Origin: JAJVID01 sp036565725 | GTDB lineage: Bacteria > Acidobacteriota > Blastocatellia > RBC074 | DNA: 27,924 nt | NCBI GenBank assembly: GCA_036565725.1 | Contig: DATCXQ010000784.1 | Coordinates: 1 to 27,924, forward strand | Direction of reading: 5' to 3' | In this document: positions 8,544 to 16,050 of the stretch, in pieces | How positions within the stretch are numbered: position 1 is the first letter of the stretch | How the letters are laid out: each line of letters begins with the position of its first letter | Translations under genes and position numbers: made by a program | Notes under the pieces: model-generated | Databases searched by the model: none | Told to the model about the DNA's origin: nothing | The model's input: only the letters and a program-made list of their open reading frames with translations

Positions 8544-9854
8544 ATGTCACAGGAAAACACTACCGTAATCGTCACACACCAACGCCTTAATGAGGCCATC
8601 ACGAAAGCGCTGCGACAGGATCCCAACGCGATCATTGACGCGGCCCAGGCGGCGCCGCCCGGCGGATACGAGGCGGATGAAACCCCGCCGTCCGCAGCGG
8701 AAGCTACTGGGTTAATGGAGGAGTTATTGAAGTCCCTTCAGACACTCGAGGCCGCGGAAAAAAAATCCGGCGTTCTGGCCGCCCCCGATGATCAATTCAC
8801 CTCCCTGCTGCAAAGTTATTTGGCGGAGGCTTCCCTACAAACAGGTAAAGTCGAGTCCGTGGACGGCGGCGGCCTCGAAGCGCAGTTCGACGAGCGTGAC
8901 ATTTTGGGCTGGGCCGGCAGCTTGTTCAGCTGGGTCAGGAGACTGAAACCGCACAAATGGCTGACTGCCCCCTCGACGGCAGAACCTTTGCCCAACACGC
9001 TGCGCACGGCCATTCTGGGTGATTGGGGCTCGGGCTTATACGGCGCGCCGGTTTGCGCCAAGAGCATCGAGGACGATCCAAAAGGGTATGGTTTACTTCT
9101 TCACCTCGGCGACGTTTATTATTCGGGGACAGAGAGTGAAGTAACCAACCGCTTCCTTAAATTCTGGCCGAAGAATCCAGGCGCCGTCAGCCGCGCTTGC
9201 AACTCCAATCATGAGATGTATTCGGGCGGGTACGGCTACTTTAAAAAGACGCTGAAGGAGTTCAAGCAGGCCGCCAGCTACTTCGCATTACAGAACGACC
9301 ACTGGCTACTGGTCGGTCTCGACACCGGCTATGAAGAGGCTGAATTGGCTAAAGACCAGGTCGATTGGCTGAAGGGACTGGTGGCCGGCGCCGGGAACCG
9401 CCGCGTCGTCCTTTTCACTCACCACCAACTCTTCGCCTGGGCTGAAAGGGCGAAAGGGGAACTGCAGGAGCAGCTCGGCGATCTACTTACGAGTAGACGG
9501 ATCTTCGCCTGGTATTGGGGGCATGAACATCGGTGCATGCTTTACAGCCAACACCAGGATTGGGGTCTTTACGGCCGTTGCGTCGGGCACAGTGGCTATC
9601 CGTATTTCCACGATAAATTCACGGAAGGGGTCATCGACCAACATGGGCCACAGGACACCACATGGCGAAAAGTCGACAAGAAGAACAATGCGCCCGGCGG
9701 TCTAATCCTGGAAGGTCCCAACCTCTACATCAAGGGTCATGAAAATGAGTATGGTCCCCATGGATACATGACGTTGGAGTTTGACGGCGCGCGCCTCAAC
9801 GAAATCGTACATGCGCCGGACCGCAGTGTTGTTTACGAACGGGAACTTGTCTGA
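8544..9854 (+). CDS. calcineurin-like metallophosphoesterase with N-terminal extension
   Basis: A 436-residue soluble protein. The C-terminal two thirds is a calcineurin/purple-acid-phosphatase fold with the metal ladder in order: GDWG (Asp160), HLGDVYYSG (Asp190, Tyr193), NHEM (Asn222-His223-Glu224), FTHHQ (His293-His294) and WGHEH (327-329). The first motif reads D-W-G in place of the common D-x-H, as in purple-acid-phosphatase-like members. Residues 1-150 match no family known to me; they are acidic and helical and may dock to partner proteins. The chosen ATG has AGGAG eight bases upstream; an ATG four bases earlier is out of frame and stops after 16 codons. Third gene of the cluster. It may hydrolyse a nucleotide signal, nucleic acid or phosphoester in the host or invader; its substrate is not readable from sequence. 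Confidence 0.9.
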   Translation: MSQENTTVIVTHQRLNEAITKALRQDPNAIIDAAQAAPPGGYEADETPPSAAEATGLMEELLKSLQTLEAAEKKSGVLAAPDDQFTSLLQSYLAEASLQTGKVESVDGGGLEAQFDERDILGWAGSLFSWVRRLKPHKWLTAPSTAEPLPNTLRTAILGDWGSGLYGAPVCAKSIEDDPKGYGLLLHLGDVYYSGTESEVTNRFLKFWPKNPGAVSRACNSNHEMYSGGYGYFKKTLKEFKQAASYFALQNDHWLLVGLDTGYEEAELAKDQVDWLKGLVAGAGNRRVVLFTHHQLFAWAERAKGELQEQLGDLLTSRRIFAWYWGHEHRCMLYSQHQDWGLYGRCVGHSGYPYFHDKFTEGVIDQHGPQDTTWRKVDKKNNAPGGLILEGPNLYIKGHENEYGPHGYMTLEFDGARLNEIVHAPDRSVVYERELV

Positions 9855-9954
9855 ACTTTCCGTAACCCTGGCCGCCCTGTTTAGACAATTGTAGCGGAGG
9901 CAGGATCGCCGAATCCGTCGCCTCTGATTCAATAACGACGGGAGATCCAGAAAC

Positions 9955-10638
9955 GTGAATTTAACAAAAGAAGAAAAGAGTTTAATCGTTCGGGTGATCA
10001 ACGTCTTTGAAACCGGCAAGCCGGACGGCGACTACGGGTTGTTGGTGGTGATGAAAGACGGACCCCACAAGATCCCACAGATTACTTATGGGCGATCCCA
10101 AACGACGGAATACGGCCTTCTGCGGGACCTTGTGCAGCATTACGTCGCCGCCGGCGGGACTTTCAGCGCGGCGCTCGCTCCGTTCGCCGATGAAATCGGC
10201 AGCAAGCCGCTCACTGATAATTTACAGTTTCGTGATCTTTTGCGGCGCGCAGGGCGTGAAGACTCCGTGATGCAGAGCGTGCAAGACGAGTTCTTCGATG
10301 AACGATACTTCAAACCTGCGATGCGTTGGGCGGATCAACAACAATTTACGTTGCCCTTGTCCGCATTAGTGATCTATGACTCGTTCGTGCACAGCGGGGG
10401 CATTCTTTGGATACTCCGCTCGAAGTTCGCGGAAAATCCGCCGTCCCTCGGCGGCGATGAGAAGAAGTGGATTAAAGCCTATACGAACGCTCGCAACAAT
10501 TGGCTCGCCAACCACTCAAACAAATTATTGCCCAAGACGATCTACCGGACGGAATGTTTCAAACGTGAGATCGGCCGTGATAACTGGGGCTTATCAAAAG
10601 CCCCCATCAAGGCAAACGGTGTGGACGTAACCGCATAG
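9955..10638 (+). CDS. GH46 chitosanase-like (lysozyme-superfamily) enzyme, no signal peptide
   Basis: A 227-residue protein with the GH46 chitosanase layout: FET with candidate catalytic acid Glu19, MKDG with candidate base Asp35, ITYGRSQTTEYGLLRDLVQH (43-62), and YDSFVHSGG (141-149) matching the YDAIVMHG region of characterised chitosanases. The overall length is close to mature GH46 enzymes. The start is GTG, with GGAGAT eight bases upstream; the first ATG in frame is 32 codons later and would remove the catalytic Glu. Unlike classic chitosanases it has no secretion signal, so it should stay in the cytoplasm until lysis or export by another route. GH46 shares the lysozyme fold, so peptidoglycan rather than chitosan may be the target. 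It is 100 bp downstream of the phosphoesterase and ends the plus-strand cluster. Confidence 0.85.
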   Translation: MNLTKEEKSLIVRVINVFETGKPDGDYGLLVVMKDGPHKIPQITYGRSQTTEYGLLRDLVQHYVAAGGTFSAALAPFADEIGSKPLTDNLQFRDLLRRAGREDSVMQSVQDEFFDERYFKPAMRWADQQQFTLPLSALVIYDSFVHSGGILWILRSKFAENPPSLGGDEKKWIKAYTNARNNWLANHSNKLLPKTIYRTECFKREIGRDNWGLSKAPIKANGVDVTA

Positions 10639-10654
10639 GGAATTGCAGGTTGTC

Positions 10655-10843
10655 TCATTTCTCACCGTAGACACTCAAATACTTAAGGGGAGAACGACTT
10701 GGCGCAATCGGCCTTCCATCTTTCTGATTCTGCATAATTTCGACTATCTCCCCCACTTTTTTTCGGCTTCCTTCAAGGCCGGATGAAGTTTTCGGGAGAG
10801 ACACTACCTGACGGTTATTGCCTAGGCTTCCACGGTACCCCAT
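10655..10843 (-). pseudogene. frameshifted remnant of an unidentified CDS
   Basis: The reading frame ends in PSRSPLKYLSVYGEK and looks protein-like, but upstream of a homopolymer tract (seven A then five G on the minus strand, near 10755-10770) the plausible sequence continues in another frame as LHPALKEAEKKWG. This suggests a single-base frameshift inside a small degraded gene, or a sequencing/assembly indel. The only start in the last frame overlaps the 3' end of the next gene by 29 bp in a different frame. No family was recognised. Confidence 0.3.
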
Positions 10844-11354
10844 TCTTCCACGAATCTGAAAGAGCTAAGTAGTCATCCTTCGAAAAGCCAATTAATCGCA
10901 AAATCTCTTCAACATCACTAAGTGAAACATTCTTTTTTCGATGGTCACCCTCATCGAAAATCTCAAAGAATGTCAGGCCAGCGCCATATAGATCATAACG
11001 TTGCGGGATGTTCCCAAAGTTAGCGCTAAATCCAAAAGTCCCTTTAGACTCTGTCCCAGCCATAAAGCGCAAGTGAATCGAAGCCACAGAGCTTAAAGCG
11101 GAGTCAACGCGCACCCACTGGAAGCTATATTTAGCGTGTCGGTTAGCAAATTCAACCAATGGAAGTATTTCATGTCGACTGGTTATCGTTTTTATCACAG
11201 GGCTCTTAATATCTCCATGCTCTCCCGGAAAGCGCACTATGATTTCGGTAATGTTATATTTCTCGGCACTAAAGCTCCCTTTAAGGGAAGTACAGAACCT
11301 GAGCCCAGCTAACGCAATAATAAACACACCTGCAAAAGCCCATATTACTTTCAT
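10815..11354 (-). CDS. membrane-anchored hypothetical protein (179 aa)
   Basis: The N-terminus MKVIWAFAGVFIIALAGLRF is a clear signal anchor or signal peptide; the remainder (about residues 30-179) is predicted soluble and would lie outside the cytoplasm. No lipobox and no recognised domain. Codon use is AT-rich compared with the flanking genes, like the lipoprotein at the left end of the window. Only a weak purine-rich ribosome-binding site (AAGAGAA) precedes the ATG. It is convergent with the GH46 gene. Upstream it abuts the nested palindrome, which suggests it travelled with accessory DNA; its function is unknown. Confidence 0.65.
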   Translation of the reverse strand: MKVIWAFAGVFIIALAGLRFCTSLKGSFSAEKYNITEIIVRFPGEHGDIKSPVIKTITSRHEILPLVEFANRHAKYSFQWVRVDSALSSVASIHLRFMAGTESKGTFGFSANFGNIPQRYDLYGAGLTFFEIFDEGDHRKKNVSLSDVEEILRLIGFSKDDYLALSDSWKNGVPWKPRQ

Positions 11355-11420
11355 GATAAATTCTCTTTTCTTGTCGTGGTTCTATTCTAACTGCTCTGCA
11401 AGCAGAGAAAATACCCCGAT

Positions 11421-11936
11421 GTCAGAGCGTGTTTTAAAAGCTCCGATTTGAGCCTGCGAAGCAGGCGATAGCATGTAGCCTTGTCACTACCCACATTTTG
11501 ACGCGTTCATAGCCCGCGGATGCGGGCGTCAGCATAAAGCCTTGTCATTACCCAGATTTCAACGCGAGGCGGCGATGGCGTTTCACCGTACGGATTTATT
11601 CTTCGTCGCGGAGCGACGGTTGAGCTTAGGCCGGGCGTTTTAACGCCGGTGTAGAGTGTGAGAGAAATCCCTAGTCGCGGAGCGACGGTTGAAGGCGGCG
11701 AAGAAAAGAAGGCCGAATCTAGCGACGAACTCACAACAAGGTCAACCGTCGCTCCGCGACTGAATAATAATTCCCCATCCCTAACCGGCGTTAAAACGCC
11801 GGCCTAAGCTCAACCGTCGCTCCGCGACGAAGAAGCGGCGCCCTGGGAACGCAAAAGATTTGGGTAAAGACAAGGATTTATGCTCGCGCCCGCTTCGCGG
11901 GCTTTAGAAAAGAACCTTTAAAACACGCTCTCAGAA
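11421..11936. repeat. nested palindromic repeat block (about 0.5 kb)
   Basis: Three layers of inverted repeats share one centre. Outer: a sequence beginning AGAGCGTGTTTTA at 11424 and running to about 11566 contains two tandem diverged units (both with GCCTTGTCA.TACCCA); its inverted partner is 11850-11931. Middle: 11602-11649 and 11785-11831, carrying GTCGCGGAGCGACGGTTGAG and CCGG(G)CGTTTTAACGCCGG, are near-perfect reverse complements. Inner: another GTCGCGGAGCGACGGTTGA at 11674-11692 against 11745-11763. No transposase or credible ORF lies inside. Confidence 0.85.
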
Positions 11937-11981
11937 CAATATCAGAAACGTTGATTTACGGGTATTGGTTCTAAAGCGATT

Positions 11982-12164
11982 TTAGTTATTTGGCCTATGT
12001 CCCCAGCCAGGGACTTGGCCATTTACGATTCTCAATTGTTTGAATATGTCATTTTCTATATCTTGCCGCATCGTGGGGCAGAGATTCTCCAGCGCAATCC
12101 GAGGGTCAAGCGCGAGCCGTATAACTCCCCCGCTTTTTTCGGTCTCGCTTAAATCGGTTTGCAA
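11982..12164 (-). pseudogene. possible C-terminal remnant, unidentified
   Basis: An open frame of about 60 codons with protein-like composition (LALDPRIALENLCPTMRQD near the middle, ending GWGHRPNN). It has only a TTG as possible start and no ribosome-binding site, and it lies beside the nested palindrome. It is best read as the 3' end of a decayed gene; a chance frame cannot be excluded. No homology was recognised. Confidence 0.25.
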
Positions 12165-12287
12165 ACGAGTTTAAGATGGGACTGGCGCTATGAATGCCGG
12201 CAAACCGCGCGTCTTAACTCCGGGATAATAGTGGCGCGGACTTTAGTCTGCGCTTACGTCATATCCCTCGGGCCGCGCGGACTAATG

Positions 12288-12420
12288 GTCTTTGATTATT
12301 AAATGCAACCACGCATTCCAACGTAGGGGCGCGGGTTTTCCCCGTCCCAATCGCCTGGATCACATACATGGGCGGGGAAAACCCGCCCCTACACCCATGA
12401 TTGTATTTAATTTCAAAGAC
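12288..12420. repeat. MITE-like palindromic element
   Basis: The terminal arms 12288-12308 (GTCTTTGATTATTAAATGCAA on one side) and 12401-12420 are imperfect reverse complements. Inside them a second, stronger pair GTAGGGGCGCGGGTTTTCCC (from 12323) and CGGGGAAAACCCGCCCCTAC (12373-12392) forms a stem with a 28-base loop. There is no coding capacity. A further small hairpin, GCGCGGACTTTAGTCTGCGC, precedes it near 12234-12253. Confidence 0.6.
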
Positions 12421-12635
12421 AATAAGTACGCGTCATGGTCAGGATCGATTCCACCCATTTCTTAACCGTGGATATGGGCTCTAGTGTGAAGCACGGTTGG
12501 AAGTGATGTTGAAAACACCGGGCCAGGTCCGGGCGACATCCTGCGTGGGCAAGGTCAAACCGGGAACGCTGGTTGAATTTTTTACAGAGCGCGTCCCGCT
12601 CGGTCGGAGTGATCGGGGCGCCGGGAGGTGTCATT

Positions 12636-13580
12636 ATGCCTAGGAGAGTCGAGCGCATATTGGGTGACGACGGCAATCGCCGCGAACTGCGCGCCGCCGC
12701 GCGAACTGCCAGGCAGAGCTTCCTCGGCGGTTTAACGCTCAAGGAATTGGCGAAAAGGATCTGGCGCGAAGCGAGCGAGGACGACGCTTTCGACCGCGCG
12801 GCGGGGCTTGCTTTCTACTTCATGCTCGCGTTTTTTCCGCTGCTGATCTTCCTGATAAGCGTGCTGGGCCTTATGCCCAGCGCCCAGGACAAGTTGATTG
12901 ATTACTTGACAAAGGCGACGCCACCCGAGGCGAAGGAATTGTTGCGTGATTGGACTAGGAGCGTCGCCGACAAGACCACCGGCGGTCTACTCTCATTGTC
13001 GCTCCTTGTTTCGCTCTGGGCGGCGTCGAGCGGAATGAACGCGTTGATGCGTGCGCTCAATGTCGCTTACGAAGTCGAGGAAGGCCGTCCGTGGTGGAAG
13101 TCGCGCCTGGTTGCCATCGCGCTAGTGCTTGCGCTGGCGGTCTTCGTCATCGGCGGCGCGCTGCTGATCATCTTCGGCGACGCGCTGGCGGCGGCGCTGG
13201 CAGTCAGGTTCGGGCTCGGCGAGGTCTTCACGGCGGTCTGGCCTTACGTCGATTACCTGATAGGCCTGGCGCTGCTGGTGGTCGGAATAGGGGTAATCTA
13301 CAGCTTCGCGCCGAACGCGGAGCAGAACTGGCGCCGGCACGCGCCGGGCGCGGTCTTCGCAGTGGCCGCGATGGCGATCTCGTCGTTCCTCTTCTCGATC
13401 TACCTCGGTTACGCGCCGAGCTACAGCGCGACCTATGGGAGTCTGGGCGCGGTCATCGTCCTGATGCTCTGGCTCTATATTCTCGGACTGGCGATCTTTC
13501 TCGGCGGCGAGATCAATTCGGAGACCGGGAAAGCAGCTGGCAAGACGGTCCGTCAAAAGGAGAGAAGGGAAGGTTGCTGA
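12636..13580 (+). CDS. YihY/virulence factor BrkB family membrane protein (UPF0761)
   Basis: A 314-residue integral membrane protein. After about 70 cytoplasmic residues comes the family segment AAGLAFYFMLAFFPLLIFLI, then about five more hydrophobic helices including SLLVSLWAASSGMNALMRAL, a long Val/Leu/Ala helix, YVDYLIGLALLVVGIGVIYS, GAVFAVAAMAISSFLFSIYL and the last YGSLGAVIVLMLWLYILGLA followed by FLGGEINSE. This is the YihY/RNase-BN-misnamed family; its biochemical role is not settled. The ATG with GGGAGGTG five bases upstream is chosen over a TTG 63 bases earlier. Convincing motif order and length make the family call safe. The Lys/Arg-rich tail faces the cytoplasm. Confidence 0.93.
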   Translation: MPRRVERILGDDGNRRELRAAARTARQSFLGGLTLKELAKRIWREASEDDAFDRAAGLAFYFMLAFFPLLIFLISVLGLMPSAQDKLIDYLTKATPPEAKELLRDWTRSVADKTTGGLLSLSLLVSLWAASSGMNALMRALNVAYEVEEGRPWWKSRLVAIALVLALAVFVIGGALLIIFGDALAAALAVRFGLGEVFTAVWPYVDYLIGLALLVVGIGVIYSFAPNAEQNWRRHAPGAVFAVAAMAISSFLFSIYLGYAPSYSATYGSLGAVIVLMLWLYILGLAIFLGGEINSETGKAAGKTVRQKERREGC

Positions 13581-13985
13581 GCGTCGAGGATTGAGTGTCG
13601 AGAAGTTCGACAACCGCCGTGAACTGGAGGAAGGCCGCGCGGGATGAGCATCGCGGCGGGCCGGGCGTCTGTGAGGAGGAAGAGATGTATAACATCCTAA
13701 ATCTTAAATACGAATAGCAATTGCCCACAGGCATAACGGTTGCGAATACTGAATATGACCTGGAAAGGTGGTGAGGAAAGTAGGAAATATACATGAACAA
13801 AGGATTAAGTTGGACGAATGAGGCATTTCTTCCTACTTGACCCTCGCCCTCTTTGTCTCTCCTCCTTTGAGATAAAAAGCCCTCCCTCACCATAGCTTTC
13901 CAGGTTGTAAAGAAAAGCGAGATAGGCGAGGGATTATGAAGGAATCATCAGAAACATCATCCTTGGGGAGAGATAGGAGATAGCG
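13581..13985. other. intergenic region with a long imperfect inverted repeat
   Basis: No gene seen. ACCTGGAAAGGTGGTGAGG (from 13758) is mirrored by CCTCCCTCACCATAGCTTTC (from 13881), and AAGTAGGAA (13778) by TTCCTACTT (13830). The RNA could fold into one long interrupted stem. AGGAGA five bases before the next ATG is the ribosome-binding site of the following gene. Confidence 0.45.
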
Positions 13986-14675
13986 ATGGAACGCAGAGAA
14001 AGAATATTCAACATGCCGGGAGGGCCCGCGGATCGCCCCTTTATTCTGGATGAAGTAGAGCGTCGCGGGGACGGGATGGCCGTCGAGAGGGTGGAGCAGA
14101 CCGCCGTGGCGCGCGACCGCGTGCGCTGGGGGCCGATCTGGGCGGGATTGTTGACAACGCTCAGCATGTTCCTGCTGTTCGAGTTGATGGCCTATGCGTT
14201 CGGATGGTTGTCACTAGGCATGGGCGATTTCCCGGGCGCCAGGCGGAGCGACGCATGGGTCGCCGGGATCATCGGTTTGATTTCATTCTTCCTGGGCGGG
14301 CTGGTCACCGGCGCGACGGCCTTGGTCAGAGGCCCGAGCGCGGGATTGATCAACGGCTTTTGCCTCTGGGCGCTCGGCACGGTTTTGATTCTGGCGCTGA
14401 CGGCGATCGGCCTCGGCTCGTTCTTCGGCGCGTCCGGCAACATATTTAGTCAGTTAATCATCTGGGGGCGCGGCATCAATTTAGGCGCGCTGGGCATGAA
14501 CCCTGATCAACTCATCGCCTCCGTCAGAACAGGGGCTTTGTGGTCGTTCATTGTGATGGCGCTTTCGGCATGCGCGGCGATGCTCGGCGGCGTGGTCGGC
14601 AGCGGCGGCCGCCCAATCGGCAGAATCAGACGCGCTGATCGAGTCGAGAGAGAAGCCGAACTTCACGCCGAATGA
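13986..14675 (+). CDS. hypothetical four-helix membrane protein (229 aa)
   Basis: After a charged N-terminus of about 45 residues there are four hydrophobic segments, roughly at residues 50-73, 92-114, 124-148 and 185-207, with Gly/Ala-rich packing (for example FFLGGLVTGATALV), then a basic C-terminal tail. AGGAGA sits five bases before the ATG. No named family was recognised; the overall look is of small bacterial Gly-rich membrane proteins of unknown function. It lies between the YihY and TerC/Alx genes, all on the plus strand, though gaps of about 400 bp argue against one tight operon. The hydrophobic pattern and ribosome-binding site make it a real gene. Confidence 0.75.
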   Translation: MERRERIFNMPGGPADRPFILDEVERRGDGMAVERVEQTAVARDRVRWGPIWAGLLTTLSMFLLFELMAYAFGWLSLGMGDFPGARRSDAWVAGIIGLISFFLGGLVTGATALVRGPSAGLINGFCLWALGTVLILALTAIGLGSFFGASGNIFSQLIIWGRGINLGALGMNPDQLIASVRTGALWSFIVMALSACAAMLGGVVGSGGRPIGRIRRADRVEREAELHAE

Positions 14676-15096
14676 TCGAAGGTATTCGCAAGGGGGCGCC
14701 TTTCATTCTCGATGAAGGGAAAATATGTGTGATTATTCCTTTATATTACGGGCGCGCTTGCGAACTTTGCGGCGCTTGCGCTGACGGCGCCGAAGGCGAA
14801 GAAAGCCCTCGCCGCGTTGCGTGGCATGTGAGCGCCGGAAGGAAAAAGTGGTTCGAAGGACGCGATTATTACCCTCTGCAAGGCGATAGCTGGCCGCTAA
14901 AAAAGAACATCACAAATGAATACCAGCGAGTATGTCGAAAATACCGCGCGTCGGGCGGAGAACCATTTATTGAGATAGGCGCAGTCTCTCACACAACCGG
15001 CGCCGCAGGGGGCTGCGGCACGTAGCTTGTATTATTCAATCGATTCTCTGCAGACAAAATGCTGGCGCCGCCAGCGAGTGAGAGGAGCGCGTCCTG
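14676..15096. other. intergenic region, decayed coding-like sequence
   Basis: An ATGA overlap with the preceding stop opens a 117-codon frame, but its composition (CELCGACADG, and long stretches unlike any protein) suggests it is not real. Another frame gives a short Ala/Leu-rich run ending ALAALRGM before a stop near 14830, which may be decayed coding DNA. TerC/Alx genes are often preceded by a manganese (yybP-ykoY) riboswitch; I looked for its conserved core here and could not see it. GAGAGGAG at 15079-15086 serves the next gene. Confidence 0.35.
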
Positions 15097-16050
15097 ATGT
15101 CGAGCCATGTGTGGGTATGGGTAATCTTCAATCTGTTCGTACTGGCGCTGCTCGCTCTAGACCTCGGGGTCTTTCACCGCCATTCGCATCGGGTCGGCAT
15201 CAAAGAGGCTCTCGTCTGGAGCGGGGTCTGGATCGCGCTCGCCCTTCTCTTCAATCTTGGTATTTACTATTGGCGCGGGCCAGATGCGGCGCTCGAATTC
15301 CTGGCCGGCTACCTGATCGAGAAGGCGCTGAGCGTGGACAACATTTTCGTCTTCCTGCTGATCTTCTCCTACTTTCGCACGCCCGCGCGCCATCAGCACC
15401 GGGTGCTCTTCTGGGGCGTGCTCGGCGCGTTTATCATGCGCGCCATCTTCATCTTTGCGGGCGTCTCGCTGATCGAGCGGTTCCACTGGGTCATTTATAT
15501 CTTCGGCGCCCTGCTCATCCTGACCGGAGCCAGGATGGCGACGGGAAAGGACAAGGATATATGTCCGGAAAAGAACCCGGCGCTCAAGCTATTCCGCCGC
15601 CTGATGCCAGTGACGGACAATTATCAGGGAGGCAAGTTCTTCATAAAACAAGTCGGGCAGGAAGGGCGGAGAGGGCGTTACTTCGCCACGCCGCTCTTCA
15701 TCGTGTTGTTGATGATAGAGACGACGGACGTGATCTTCGCCGTGGATTCTATTCCGGCCATTCTGGCCATCACGTTGGACCCTTTCATCGTGTACACATC
15801 GAACGTATTCGCGATCCTGGGATTGCGCGCACTCTACTTTGCGCTGGCCGGCGTGATGGGATTGTTTCAATACCTTCATTACGGGCTTTCAGCGATCCTG
15901 ATCTTCGTGGGAGCCAAGATGCTGCTTACTGACTTCTACGAGATTCCGGTGGGCGTGGCCCTGGGTGTGGTCGCCGGGATACTCGTTATCTCGGTGATCG
16001 CCTCAATGGCGTCCCCGCGGAAAGAAGCGGACGCGGGTGGCGGTTCGTAA
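15097..16050 (+). CDS. alx: TerC/Alx family metal-homeostasis membrane protein
   Basis: A 317-residue integral membrane protein, nearly the length of E. coli Alx (321). The two signature acidic helices of the family are intact: EKALSVDNIFVFLLIF (75-90) and ETTDVIFAVDSIPAILAI (208-225), with Asp81, Glu208, Asp211 and Asp217 as likely metal-handling residues. Seven to nine hydrophobic segments are visible, with the usual cytoplasmic loop carrying MATGKDKD and NPALKLFRRLMPVT. Known members export manganese or protect against metal or pH stress. It ends with a short charged tail. The ATG has GAGAGGAG about ten bases upstream. The assignment to the Alx-like branch rests on length and motif wording; the exact substrate is inferred. 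Confidence 0.93.
   Translation: MSSHVWVWVIFNLFVLALLALDLGVFHRHSHRVGIKEALVWSGVWIALALLFNLGIYYWRGPDAALEFLAGYLIEKALSVDNIFVFLLIFSYFRTPARHQHRVLFWGVLGAFIMRAIFIFAGVSLIERFHWVIYIFGALLILTGARMATGKDKDICPEKNPALKLFRRLMPVTDNYQGGKFFIKQVGQEGRRGRYFATPLFIVLLMIETTDVIFAVDSIPAILAITLDPFIVYTSNVFAILGLRALYFALAGVMGLFQYLHYGLSAILIFVGAKMLLTDFYEIPVGVALGVVAGILVISVIASMASPRKEADAGGGS

Noticed and set aside
14672..15025. 117-codon frame opening with an ATGA overlap
   Set aside because: No ribosome-binding site of its own, Cys/Gly-rich nonsense-like translation, no family.
14676..15096. manganese (yybP-ykoY) riboswitch upstream of the TerC/Alx gene
   Set aside because: Expected from family knowledge, but the conserved core elements were not found by eye; a covariance-model scan would settle it.
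15027..15932. 301-codon plus-strand frame
   Set aside because: Overlaps the TerC/Alx gene in another frame; composition is Arg/Pro/Gly-rich and shows no TM helices or motifs.
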